A stretch of DNA of 64,000 nucleotides from Succinispira mobilis DSM 6222 (lineage in GTDB: Bacteria > Bacillota > Negativicutes > Acidaminococcales > Succinispiraceae): NCBI RefSeq assembly GCF_000384135.1, contig NZ_KB913028.1:1701351-1765350 (forward strand), read 5' to 3'. Under the pieces are notes generated by a model. That model did not search any database and had not been told where the DNA came from. It was given only the letters and a program-made list of their open reading frames with translations. Position numbers and translations under genes: made by a program. Positions 37,495 through 45,869 of the stretch are shown one piece after another. Positions within the stretch are counted from its first letter, which is position 1; the number at the start of each line of letters is the position of its first letter.

Positions 37495-38955
37495 ATGAAG
37501 AAAAAATATGAAACAGTCATTGGCGTTGAAGTTCACGTCGAACTAAAAACTAAATCTAAAATTTTCTGCGGTTGTACTACCGAATTTGGTGGCGATAGCA
37601 ATACTCATGTTTGCCCAGTTTGCTTAGGTATGCCAGGGAGCCTACCTGTACTCAATAAACAAGTAGTAGAATTCGCTATTAGAACTGGTTTAGCACTTAA
37701 TTGTGAGATTCTACAATTCAATAAAATGGACAGAAAGAACTATTTCTATCCCGATTTAACTAAAAACTTTCAAACTTCCCAATATGATTTGCCAATTTGC
37801 TTAAATGGGCATATTGATATTGAAGTAAATGGCGTTACCAAAAGAATTGGCATCACCAGAATTCATATGGAAGAAGACGCTGGTAAATTAGTACATTCTG
37901 GTAATACAATTAGTGATTCCGATTACTCATTAGTTGACTATAATCGTGCTGGCGTGCCACTTATCGAGATAGTTTCCGAGCCAGATTTAAGGTCACCTGA
38001 GGAAGCCAGAATTTTCATGGAAAAATTAAAAGCTATTTTGGAATATATAGATGTATCGGATTGTAAAATGCAAGAAGGCAGTTTACGTTGTGACGCCAAT
38101 GTTTCTTTGCGTCCTTACGGGCAAGAAAAATTTGGCACACGTAGTGAATCTAAAAATATAAATTCTTTTAAAGCTGTGCAACGTGCTATTGAGTATGAAG
38201 AAATTCGCCAAGCGGAAATTTTAGACGATGGTGGTAAAGTTATTCAAGAGACACGTACTTGGGATGACAATAAAGGAATTAGCTTGTCTATGCGTTCTAA
38301 AGAAGAAGCTCACGATTATCGTTATTTTCCGGAACCTGATTTAGTTCCCATCCTAATTGATAATGCTTGGATTGACAGTGTTAAAACTAATCTTCCCGAG
38401 CTACCAGAAGCTCGCAAAAACCGTTTAATCACTGATTATAATCTACCTGCCTATGATGCCGAAGTAATAACTTCTACCAAAGCCATGGCTGAGTTTTTTG
38501 ATGAAGTAGTTGCTCAAGCGGAAGATAAAATTCGCGATGCCAAAGCTATTGCTAATTGGCTAATGGGTGATATTTCTGCTTATTTAAATAACAATAATGT
38601 TGCTATTAGTGACTTTCAAGTTTCTGCAGCTAATATTGCTAGTCTAGTTGCTTTTATTAATAAAGGTGTGCTTTCTAGCAAGCTTGCAAAAACAGTTTTT
38701 GAAGAAATGATAGCTAGCAACAAACAACCTGCCGTGATCATTAAAGAAAAGGGTTTAGAACAGATTAGCGATACTAGCGCCATAGAAAAAATTGTAGAAG
38801 AAACAATTGCCGAAAATCCTAAATCTGTTGAAGACTACAAAGCAGGTAAAGAAAAGGCTATTGGCTTTTTAGTTGGTCAAGTAATGAAAAAAAGTCGTGG
38901 TAAAGCAAATCCTGATATGGTAAACAACTTGCTTAAAGACAAACTTAATCAATAG
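37495..38955 (+). CDS. gatB: Asp-tRNA(Asn)/Glu-tRNA(Gln) amidotransferase subunit B
   Basis: A 486-residue GatB. It begins [23 protein letters not shown], then [15 protein letters not shown] with zinc-type cysteines and [19 protein letters not shown]. The cradle domain ends in [12 protein letters not shown], and the C-terminal YqeY-like tail contains [15 protein letters not shown]. It phosphorylates and amidates mischarged Asp-tRNA(Asn) or Glu-tRNA(Gln). It is the last gene of the pcrA-ligA-gatCAB run, followed by a terminator. Confidence 0.97.
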   Translation: MKKKYETVIGVEVHVELKTKSKIFCGCTTEFGGDSNTHVCPVCLGMPGSLPVLNKQVVEFAIRTGLALNCEILQFNKMDRKNYFYPDLTKNFQTSQYDLPICLNGHIDIEVNGVTKRIGITRIHMEEDAGKLVHSGNTISDSDYSLVDYNRAGVPLIEIVSEPDLRSPEEARIFMEKLKAILEYIDVSDCKMQEGSLRCDANVSLRPYGQEKFGTRSESKNINSFKAVQRAIEYEEIRQAEILDDGGKVIQETRTWDDNKGISLSMRSKEEAHDYRYFPEPDLVPILIDNAWIDSVKTNLPELPEARKNRLITDYNLPAYDAEVITSTKAMAEFFDEVVAQAEDKIRDAKAIANWLMGDISAYLNNNNVAISDFQVSAANIASLVAFINKGVLSSKLAKTVFEEMIASNKQPAVIIKEKGLEQISDTSAIEKIVEETIAENPKSVEDYKAGKEKAIGFLVGQVMKKSRGKANPDMVNNLLKDKLNQ

Positions 38956-38998
38956 CCACCAGTTTATCCTTAAAAATTCAACAAACTTCTGAAAATAG

Positions 38999-39041
38999 TA
39001 AATGAGTTAGACTACTTGTAGTAGTCTAACTCATTTTTATT
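38999..39041 (+). terminator. gatB terminator
   Basis: A perfect 16-bp inverted repeat (39000-39015 and 39021-39036) with a 5-base loop is followed by a T-rich tail, 45 bp after gatB. Confidence 0.88.
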
Positions 39042-39073
39042 GATTTTAAATTTTTACCATATTTTCAAGACTC

Positions 39074-39111
39074 AAAAAACCAAGGGGCTATAAAAACCAA
39101 CCCCTTGGTTT
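39074..39111 (-). terminator. Terminator of the dcuC-epimerase operon
   Basis: AAACCAAGGGG (39077-39087) pairs perfectly with CCCCTTGGTTT (39101-39111). A residues at 39074-39079 give a minus-strand U-tract. It lies 29 bp after the transporter stop. Confidence 0.88.
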
Positions 39112-39139
39112 AATATTTAATCGATGCTCTTTACTAAAT

Positions 39140-40501
39140 TTAATAGAATAAAATAAAGTTCCCAAGAACAATCATAAGTAAAGCTCCTGCCATCGGTATA
39201 GCAGTACGTTTTACTAAATCAAAAGGTGAAATATTTGCCATTCCCGCCGCTACAACAATAACAGCAGTTATTGGCGACATTGTTCTCGCTGCACTAGCTG
39301 CAAAGTGCATTGGCAATAACATAACTACTGGATGCAAGCCCATTTTAGCAGCTACAGTCGGAGTTAAGGCTGCAAAAGCAAAGAAAGGTGCATTGCCCGA
39401 ACCCATAACTACTGAAGATACAGCGATAATAGCAATCATAACTAAAATCATGCCCGCGCCACCAAAACCTGAAGATTGCGCCGAACCAATAATGCTATCA
39501 ATAGTACCGATTACAACCAACCCACGTGCAAAAGTTTCCCCAGCTACGATTAGGGTAATTACATTAGCCATTTGCATTCCTAAACCATCAAAGAAAACTT
39601 GTAAATCAGTAAATACTTTTTTTCCATCACGTAAACGCATATATTCAAAGATCATGCCTAAAGTAACCCCAATAAACATCGCTTTTATAATATCCATTTT
39701 AATCCAAGTTATCCAAAGATTACTAAATGCTAAAATTAACGCTAGTGGTATAGTTGGTAATATTGCATAAAATCCCGGTGTTGTATCGTTTTCCTCAACT
39801 TTTTCTAATTCAATAGGCTTTACAACATGACCATCACGTTTGTCCATCCATTTTTGCACAACAAAATGTAAAACTGCAACTACTGGAATTACAAGCATCG
39901 CAATCGGCACTTGATAATTAGTCCAATATAAAACTGGATCTAATCCAGCTGTAGTTGCTGATAAAATTGTCCCTGTATCACTTGGGCTCCAGTCTAAACA
40001 TAAAGTCGTTGCAATTGCAGCTGTAGCCGACAATCTACTTACACCTAAACTAATTAAAACTGGGAACATCGTAACCATCAATAACATAGCTAAGCCAGAA
40101 GCACTGTTGATACATAGACCTAAGAACATTCCTAATACCCAACAAGCCGCCAAAACAACATAAGGAGACTTTAATCTTAGCAATGGTTTAATGGTCATTT
40201 TTACCAAGGCTCTACTCGCTCCAATATGATCCATATATTTAGCAAACCCGCCTACAGCCATAATGTTTAAACCTAAACCAGCAGCTCTTGAGCTAAAGGT
40301 TGCTTTAATAAATTCGTAAGCATCAAATAACATTAATCCTGTAGAAGCTGTCTTACCTGGTAAAATTTTCCCAACTCCCAAAGCTACCCCAGCGAACATT
40401 AAAATCATCCCGCCGATAAATAAAACTGGTTGTGGTTTATATTTTTTTACAATTAGATAACCTACCCAAAATGTTACAATCAGAGATATTACTAAACCCA
40501 C
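39140..40501 (-). CDS. DcuC-family anaerobic C4-dicarboxylate transporter
   Basis: A polytopic protein of about 453 residues with roughly 12 hydrophobic segments. It shows the DcuC family features NIMAVGGFAKYMDHIGAS, INSASGLAMLLMVTMFP, LDWSPSDTGTI and VMGSGNAPFFAF. DcuC proteins exchange or export succinate, fumarate and related acids; related members may carry other anions or peptide-derived acids. GTG 40501 lies nine bases after AAGGAA; the GTG at 40510 abuts that site. It is 24 bp downstream of a dipeptide epimerase gene, so the natural substrate may not be a C4 acid. Confidence 0.85.
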   Translation of the reverse strand: MGLVISLIVTFWVGYLIVKKYKPQPVLFIGGMILMFAGVALGVGKILPGKTASTGLMLFDAYEFIKATFSSRAAGLGLNIMAVGGFAKYMDHIGASRALVKMTIKPLLRLKSPYVVLAACWVLGMFLGLCINSASGLAMLLMVTMFPVLISLGVSRLSATAAIATTLCLDWSPSDTGTILSATTAGLDPVLYWTNYQVPIAMLVIPVVAVLHFVVQKWMDKRDGHVVKPIELEKVEENDTTPGFYAILPTIPLALILAFSNLWITWIKMDIIKAMFIGVTLGMIFEYMRLRDGKKVFTDLQVFFDGLGMQMANVITLIVAGETFARGLVVIGTIDSIIGSAQSSGFGGAGMILVMIAIIAVSSVVMGSGNAPFFAFAALTPTVAAKMGLHPVVMLLPMHFAASAARTMSPITAVIVVAAGMANISPFDLVKRTAIPMAGALLMIVLGNFILFY

Positions 40502-40525
40502 TTTATTCACTTCCTTTTATTTTTT

Positions 40526-41617
40526 CTAACAAATTTTTATCCAACCTTGAATATCAGTAATTCCCAAACCAGGTGTTTCTGGCAAAATAAGCTTATCTTG
40601 TTCAAAGCTAACACCACCAACTATTGGATCGCTTGCTAATAAAACTGCCGCGTCTAGATCAGTTTTAGTGATGATGCTTTTCCCAGCTGCAATACTTGCT
40701 GCCGCTGTTATCCCAATCTTGCTCTCCAACATACAACCCATCATACATTGTACACCCATCGTTTCCGCAAAAGCTGCAATCTTACTTGCATTGTGCAAGC
40801 CCCCTGCTTTCATCAACTTAATATTGATTAAATCACAGGCACGCATACTTAAGAGCTTAAAAACTTCATAACAACCAAAAGCAGATTCGTCAGCCATAAT
40901 ATCCGTATCTACATTATCTGTAACTTTTTTAAGACCTTCAAAATCATACGCTTTAACAGGTTGTTCAATAAGCTCAATTCCGAGACCTTGGTCTTCGAAA
41001 TTTCTAATGATGCGAATTGCTTCTTTAGGAGTCCAGCCTTGATTGGCATCTAGCCTAATCAAAATTTCATCGCCTACTGCCTTGCGAATTGCCTGTACTC
41101 TTTTTAAATCCAATTGTACATCATTGCCAACCTTCAGCTTTAAAGCCTTATAACCTTCACTTATTGCTTCGAGAGAATCTCTAACCATTTGTTCAGGCTC
41201 ATTTAGACTTATTGTCAAATCGGTAGTCATATAGTTAGTATAGCCGCCAAATAATTTGTACATGGGAATTTTATATTTTTGGGCAAACAAATCATGGGCT
41301 GCTATATCAATAGCTGCTTTAGCCGAACTATTGTGGATGGTAGCGTTAGAAATTATGTTTTTTATTTCTTCCAAGGCATCTACTGGCAAACCAATTAATT
41401 TAGGCGCAATAGCTTCCTTAATAGCAGCAACAATTGAGTCTTGTCCATCTCCAGTAATCACTAAAGTAGGCGGCGCATTACCATAACCAATTTCGCCTGA
41501 GTCTGCAATCATTTTTATCACAATATCTTCAGCGGAAGTAACTGTGCGTAAGGCCGTCTTAAAGGGCTTTTTCAGTGGTATACTTATTTTCCCGATTTGA
41601 ATTTCTTTAATTTTCAA
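40526..41617 (-). CDS. Dipeptide epimerase (enolase superfamily, L-Ala-D/L-Glu epimerase-like)
   Basis: A 363-residue enolase-superfamily enzyme of the muconate-lactonising subgroup. The catalytic K-x-K is in ALKLKVGND, metal ligands are D in RLDANQGW, E in LIEQPV and D in IMADESAFG, and the second base K is in INIKLMKAGGL. The C-terminal aspartate-rich LDAAVLLASDP is present. The family epimerises L-Ala-D-Glu from murein peptides or other dipeptides. The start is TTG after AGGAGGAG. Its pairing with a DcuC-type transporter suggests a salvage route for a dipeptide or its acid product; this is inference. Confidence 0.87.
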   Translation of the reverse strand: MKIKEIQIGKISIPLKKPFKTALRTVTSAEDIVIKMIADSGEIGYGNAPPTLVITGDGQDSIVAAIKEAIAPKLIGLPVDALEEIKNIISNATIHNSSAKAAIDIAAHDLFAQKYKIPMYKLFGGYTNYMTTDLTISLNEPEQMVRDSLEAISEGYKALKLKVGNDVQLDLKRVQAIRKAVGDEILIRLDANQGWTPKEAIRIIRNFEDQGLGIELIEQPVKAYDFEGLKKVTDNVDTDIMADESAFGCYEVFKLLSMRACDLINIKLMKAGGLHNASKIAAFAETMGVQCMMGCMLESKIGITAAASIAAGKSIITKTDLDAAVLLASDPIVGGVSFEQDKLILPETPGLGITDIQGWIKIC

Positions 41618-41783
41618 AATTTTCTCCTCCTTTCCTAATGTCTACACTATATAGATTCTATTTTTATTTTAAAATACCTGCTAAAAAAAACAAAATACAT
41701 TATACTTTTCTGCTTTTTTTAATTTTTTAATTTTTTCAATCTGAGAAGATTATTTTACTTTGTTCATTTTTTTTGTTATGATA

Positions 41784-41838
41784 TAGGTTGTAGAATTGTA
41801 GGATTGTGTTTATATATTTTGTATGTGTAGAAAGGTAG
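41784..41838 (+). promoter_or_regulatory. Cluster of TAG triplets before the symporter-hutP operon, candidate HutP site
   Basis: TAG triplets stand at 41784, 41791 and 41799 (spacers of 4 and 5 bases) and again at 41828 and 41836 (spacer 5), just ahead of the symporter start at 41850. HutP of Bacillus binds clusters of regularly spaced NAG (mostly UAG) triplets in its target RNA. A -10-like TATGAT at 41777-41782 with TTTACT 17 bp upstream would start transcription near 41789. The first triplet may therefore not be transcribed. Confidence 0.4.
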
Positions 41839-41849
41839 AGTGGTTATTT

Positions 41850-43295
41850 ATGTCTATTCAATTATTTATTGTTCTTACCTATGTTATAGCTTTATTTTCT
41901 GTGAGTTTTTATGTTAAAAATCGAGCCAGTAGTAATTCTACCGACTATTTATTTGCTAGTAGAAAACTATCAGCATCATTAGTTGCAGCCAATATTACTG
42001 GACTTGCAGTTGGTGCTGCTGCCACAGTTGGGGTAGCCGAAAATGCCTTTTCTAACGGTATGGGAGCCGGGTGGTACACTGGGGCTTGGGCCGTTGGTGC
42101 CTTAGCTATGGGATTACTCGCTGCGGGCAAATATCGTCAGTTAAATTGCACTACGATCCCAGAACTTTTTGAAAGGTATTACGATACCAAAGGACGCGTA
42201 GTGAGTGTTATTGGTCTTATTACAATCCAATTAGTTATTACTTCTCTACAGTATTTAGCAGGTGGTGCAATTTTAGCTTCTTTATTACCTGATATTTTTA
42301 CTTTTAAAACTGGCATGCTTGCCAGTGCCACTGTTTTTATCAGCATTACTTTTATCGGTGGCCTGTGGTCTTCCGGAATTTCCAACCTAGTAAGTGTTGT
42401 TTTAATCTATTTTGGTATAACTTATTCTTCTTTTTCAGCTTTAGCTAATTTTGGTGGTCTAGAAAAAGTTATGACTAGTTTGCCAAATAACATTGCTTGG
42501 TTTTCTCCTTTGGGCGGTTTAGGTCTAGCTACAATTATTAGTTGGATGGTTGTATTTGTGACACAATCTATTACTGCACAAGGACCAGTGCAAATAGCTT
42601 GCGGTGCTAAAGATTCTGCCACTGCACGCAAAGGCTTTGTTTGGGGGGCAATCTTAATTTTCCCAGTAGGTTTTTTGTGTGCTTTGCTAGGTATTATATC
42701 GCGAGTAACTTATCCTGATATAACTGCTACAATGGCCTTACCCAAAATAATTATGAGCTTAAATCCAGTAGCTTCGGGAATAACTTTGGCTGCATTATGG
42801 GCGGCGGACGTTTCTACTGCTTGTACCATTCTTCTTGGTGCTGGAACTTTATTCTCTCAAGATATTTACAAAAGATTTTTCAATCCTAATATTAGTGAAA
42901 AAAATTATCTTCTAGTTAATAAATTGTCTATTTTATTTTTAGGTTTAGTAACCTTATGGTTTGCGTTTAATGCTGTAGGAATTTTAAAAACAATGTTAGT
43001 TGGCTTAAGTTTAGCGACTGCTTTTACTGTTGTTTTCTTATTTACAGTATTCGCTCCAAGTCTTTGTCGAAAAAATTCTGCCTTTGTTACCACTGTAGTC
43101 GGAATACTAACTTTAGTAGTTTGGGAATTTCTTCCTTCCTTTAGAATTTTTAGTCATCCGATTTACATGGAGTGGACTGCTTGTTTAATAGCATTTTTCT
43201 TAACTGCTGTTTTAGACAAACAACCCATAAAAATACTTTCTACCGAAAACGCTCAAAGGAGTGCTGTATATGTCCGAGAGGAAAGTTTTAACTAG
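41850..43295 (+). CDS. Sodium:solute symporter family protein
   Basis: A 481-residue protein with about 13 membrane segments. It has SSS-family features: STDYLFASRKL near the N-terminus, NITGLAVGAAATVGVAENAF, a GMGAGWYTGAWAVGAL segment, and TIPELFERYYDTKGR following TM3. It would import an organic solute with Na+. ATG 41850 is chosen because GAGTGG precedes it; ATG 41823 has no ribosome site. It overlaps the start of the HutP-family gene by 26 bp. This suggests the imported solute, perhaps histidine or a related amino acid, is what HutP senses. That link is inference. Confidence 0.87.
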   Translation: MSIQLFIVLTYVIALFSVSFYVKNRASSNSTDYLFASRKLSASLVAANITGLAVGAAATVGVAENAFSNGMGAGWYTGAWAVGALAMGLLAAGKYRQLNCTTIPELFERYYDTKGRVVSVIGLITIQLVITSLQYLAGGAILASLLPDIFTFKTGMLASATVFISITFIGGLWSSGISNLVSVVLIYFGITYSSFSALANFGGLEKVMTSLPNNIAWFSPLGGLGLATIISWMVVFVTQSITAQGPVQIACGAKDSATARKGFVWGAILIFPVGFLCALLGIISRVTYPDITATMALPKIIMSLNPVASGITLAALWAADVSTACTILLGAGTLFSQDIYKRFFNPNISEKNYLLVNKLSILFLGLVTLWFAFNAVGILKTMLVGLSLATAFTVVFLFTVFAPSLCRKNSAFVTTVVGILTLVVWEFLPSFRIFSHPIYMEWTACLIAFFLTAVLDKQPIKILSTENAQRSAVYVREESFN

Positions 43296-43704
43296 TGTTG
43301 ATGTTGGAAGATGCGCACTTAAATTAGCTATTTCAAGTTCACGCATTGAAGAACAAACACTCCGCCAAAATTTAAGTAAAAATGATATTATCGCCGTAGC
43401 GGTTGATTTCGGCGGCGAATTTACACAGTCTATTGTGAAAATAGTTGAACGTGCCGTGGTCGCTTCGCAACGTCAAAATCTAATAACCGAAACTCACATT
43501 AGTGCTGGTGCAGTAGCTGGAGCCGTACATGAAGCTTTAAGTCAAGTTGTTAATAAAGCTATCGGCTTTAATGTCGGCGGTAAAATAGGAATTGCTCGCT
43601 ACGGCGAACATCTCTGCGTTGCCGTATATATGGGTATTGGAGTTTTAAATTTAAATGAACTAGCCGTTGGTTTAGCGCATCGTTGTCTTCCTCAAGAACT
43701 ATAA
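43270..43704 (+). CDS. HutP-family RNA-binding regulator
   Basis: A 144-residue protein resembling the antiterminator HutP over its length. The central helix AGAVAGAVHEALSQVVNKAIGF corresponds to the HutP segment holding the histidine- and metal-ligand residues. KIGIARYGE, CVAVYMGIGVLNLNELAVGLAHR matches the C-terminal sheet ending in the conserved N/A-H. Bacillus HutP, with histidine and Mg2+, binds UAG triplets and prevents termination ahead of hut genes. Here it sits behind a symporter with no hut catabolic genes in view. ATG 43270 follows AAAGGAG and lies inside the symporter gene. Confidence 0.82.
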   Translation: MSERKVLTSVDVGRCALKLAISSSRIEEQTLRQNLSKNDIIAVAVDFGGEFTQSIVKIVERAVVASQRQNLITETHISAGAVAGAVHEALSQVVNKAIGFNVGGKIGIARYGEHLCVAVYMGIGVLNLNELAVGLAHRCLPQEL

Positions 43705-43708
43705 ATAC

Positions 43709-43748
43709 TAAGCAAGGCCTACCTTAAACAGGTTAAGCCTTGCTTTCT
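43709..43748 (+). terminator. Terminator of symporter-hutP operon
   Basis: AAGCAAGGC (43710-43718) and GCCTTGCTT (43737-43745) form a 9-bp stem, with further ACCT/AGGT pairing inside. It lies within 10 bp of the hutP stop. Confidence 0.8.
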
Positions 43749-43847
43749 GAGCTTTATCTAGAATACATTAATTATTTATGCCTTTTTTGATATTTCCCCA
43801 ATAAATACTCCCATAAATAAAATAAATTGAAAGGAGAATCAATTATT

Positions 43848-44510
43848 TTGAATATCTTAGACATCATTGGCCCCATCATGATTGGTCCTTCTAGTTCACA
43901 TACCGCTGGAGCAGTTCGATTAGCTTTATTAGCCAAAAACATCTTTAATGAGCCGATAGAAAAAGCTGAAATATTTTTACATGGCTCTTTTGCAGACACC
44001 TACAAGGGGCACGGTACTGATCTAGCTTTAATAGCAGGCTTACTAGGTTTCAAACCAGACGATGGTAACATTCCTCACGCTTATACTATTGCCCAAGAAA
44101 AAAAATTAGCAATATCCATAGAGAAAATTAATTTGGGCGAATTAGCCCATCCCAACAGTGTAAAGTTTATCTTGCACAGTTCTAAGAATCGTTGCGAAAT
44201 AATTGGTTGCTCGCTAGGTGGCGGCCGAGTTTCTATTTCCGAAATAGATGGTTTTATTGTTGATATCAATGGACAAATGCCCATATTATTAACTATTCAC
44301 AATGATAAACCTGGTATAATTGCTTTAGTTTCTAGCATCTTATCTAATAGCGGCATTAATATTGCTCAAATGAAAGTTTTCCGGCAAAATAAAGGCGGCT
44401 TAGCTTCTATGGTTATCGAAATCGATCAAATTATCGATAAATCAATTGTTCAAGCAATTACTACTTTACCCAACATCCAAAAAGTACGTAGCATCAATAA
44501 TGTGATATGA
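43848..44510 (+). CDS. sdaAB: L-serine dehydratase, iron-sulfur-dependent, beta subunit
   Basis: A 220-residue beta subunit: LDIIGPIMIGPSSSHTAGAVRLALLAK and FLHGSFADTYKGHGTD are diagnostic. A C-terminal ACT domain (MPILLTIHNDKPGIIALVSSILSNSGINI) probably binds serine or another regulator. With the alpha subunit it deaminates L-serine to pyruvate in anaerobes. I choose TTG 43848 (NILDIIGP) since AAAGGAG lies 11 bases upstream; the longer TTG form from 43827 overlaps that site. It is 9 bp upstream of the alpha subunit gene. Confidence 0.95.
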   Translation: MNILDIIGPIMIGPSSSHTAGAVRLALLAKNIFNEPIEKAEIFLHGSFADTYKGHGTDLALIAGLLGFKPDDGNIPHAYTIAQEKKLAISIEKINLGELAHPNSVKFILHSSKNRCEIIGCSLGGGRVSISEIDGFIVDINGQMPILLTIHNDKPGIIALVSSILSNSGINIAQMKVFRQNKGGLASMVIEIDQIIDKSIVQAITTLPNIQKVRSINNVI

Positions 44511-44519
44511 GGTAAAAAT

Positions 44520-45392
44520 ATGACACAACTCAACAAATTTTCCTTAACAGAATGGTTAAACCAAGCTCAATCTGAGGGTATAGACTTCGCCGATTTTCTC
44601 TTAAGATATAATTCGCAGAACTTAGATACATCCAAAGATAAAATTCTTTTAGAAATGAGTGCTATGCTAGAAGTAATGAAAAACTCTATACTTAGTGGTT
44701 TACAAGGCTTAAAATCACCTAGTGGCATGGTTGGTGGCGCTGCAAAACAAATCTGCAATTCAACCGCTCCCTCTTTAATAGGTTTGCCGTTACGTCAAGC
44801 TCTTATGCGAGCAATTGCAGTCGGCGAAGCTAATGCCAGTATGGGAAAAATAGTTGCTGCGCCTACGGCTGGAGCAAGTGGAATTATCCCTGCTGTATTA
44901 TTCACCTTACAAGAACAACTAGACTTGAATGATTCTCAACTTATCAAAGGCTTAATTGTTGCTGGGGGCATTGGTTTAGTAATTGCCTCACGTGCATCTT
45001 TAGCTGGCGCTATAGGTGGTTGTCAAGCTGAATGTGGTTCAGGTGCGGCAATGGCTGCTGGTATGGCTGTGTATTTAGCTGGTGGTTCAAATGCACAAAT
45101 TGCTAATGCAGTGGCAATAACTTTAAAAAACATGCTAGGTCTAGTATGTGACCCAGTTGCTGGTCTTGTAGAAGTTCCTTGCATTAAACGCAACGCGGGT
45201 GCTACCGCCCAAGCCTTAGTTAGCGCCGAATTAGCTCTTTTGGATATTGTAAGTGTTATTCCTGTCGACGAAGTTATTGATGCTATGAAACAGGTGGGTG
45301 ATGCTTTACCTTGCTCTTTACGTGAAACTGCTCAAGGCGGGCTTGCAATCACCCCTACAGCTTTAAAACTAAACAAACAAATTTTCGGTTAA
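44520..45392 (+). CDS. sdaAA: L-serine dehydratase, iron-sulfur-dependent, alpha subunit
   Basis: A 290-residue catalytic subunit. Cysteines in QICNSTAP, the GGCQAECGSGAAMAAG loop and LVCDPVAGLVEVPCIKRNA are those that hold the oxygen-sensitive 4Fe-4S cluster in this family. IVAAPTAGASGIIPAVL is the substrate loop. It converts L-serine to pyruvate and ammonia through an enamine intermediate. It is followed in the same direction by ridA, whose product hydrolyses that enamine. Confidence 0.95.
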   Translation: MTQLNKFSLTEWLNQAQSEGIDFADFLLRYNSQNLDTSKDKILLEMSAMLEVMKNSILSGLQGLKSPSGMVGGAAKQICNSTAPSLIGLPLRQALMRAIAVGEANASMGKIVAAPTAGASGIIPAVLFTLQEQLDLNDSQLIKGLIVAGGIGLVIASRASLAGAIGGCQAECGSGAAMAAGMAVYLAGGSNAQIANAVAITLKNMLGLVCDPVAGLVEVPCIKRNAGATAQALVSAELALLDIVSVIPVDEVIDAMKQVGDALPCSLRETAQGGLAITPTALKLNKQIFG

Positions 45393-45436
45393 CGGACCAA
45401 ATATCCAACAACTAATATATTAAAACGGAGGTCATC

Positions 45437-45817
45437 ATGAACAAAATAATTTCAACTAAACTAGCACCACAAGCAATTGGCCCTTACTCTCAAGCTATCA
45501 AAGTTCAAAACCAATTGTTTGCCTCTGGACAAATCGCTATCAATCCAGCTACAAACGAATTCGTTGGTGGCGATATAACTAGTGAAACTCATCAAGTAAT
45601 GAACAATATAAAAGCGCTCTTACAAAGTGAAGGTCTCACTTTTGACAACGTGTTTAAAACTACTGTTTTTTTAGCAGATATGAATGATTTCCAAAATTTC
45701 AACAGTGTTTATGCTACTTACTTTCCTAATATAAAGCCAGCTCGTTCTTGTGTTCAAGTAGCCCAATTACCTAAAAATGCAAAAGTTGAAGTTGAAATAA
45801 TCGCTAGTTATGAATAA
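45437..45817 (+). CDS. ridA: RidA family reactive-intermediate deaminase
   Basis: A 126-residue RidA. It has APQAIGPYSQAIK at the N-terminus, LFASGQIAINPAT, the KTTVFLADMNDFQNFN segment, the catalytic arginine in PARSCVQVAQLPKNAKVEVE and the terminal glutamate-bearing strand. RidA hydrolyses 2-aminoacrylate to pyruvate. Its place right after the serine dehydratase genes is functionally coherent. ACGGAGG precedes the ATG and a strong terminator follows. Confidence 0.96.
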   Translation: MNKIISTKLAPQAIGPYSQAIKVQNQLFASGQIAINPATNEFVGGDITSETHQVMNNIKALLQSEGLTFDNVFKTTVFLADMNDFQNFNSVYATYFPNIKPARSCVQVAQLPKNAKVEVEIIASYE

Positions 45818-45818
45818 A

Positions 45819-45863
45819 ATAATATCCCCAGTTAGATATTATATCTAACTGGGGATATTATTT
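45819..45863. terminator. Bidirectional terminator between ridA and flavoprotein gene
   Basis: A near-perfect 21-bp inverted repeat containing ATATCCCCAGTTAGAT and its complement, with A residues on one side and T residues on the other, lies between the convergent genes. Confidence 0.9.
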
Positions 45864-45869
45864 TAGAAT

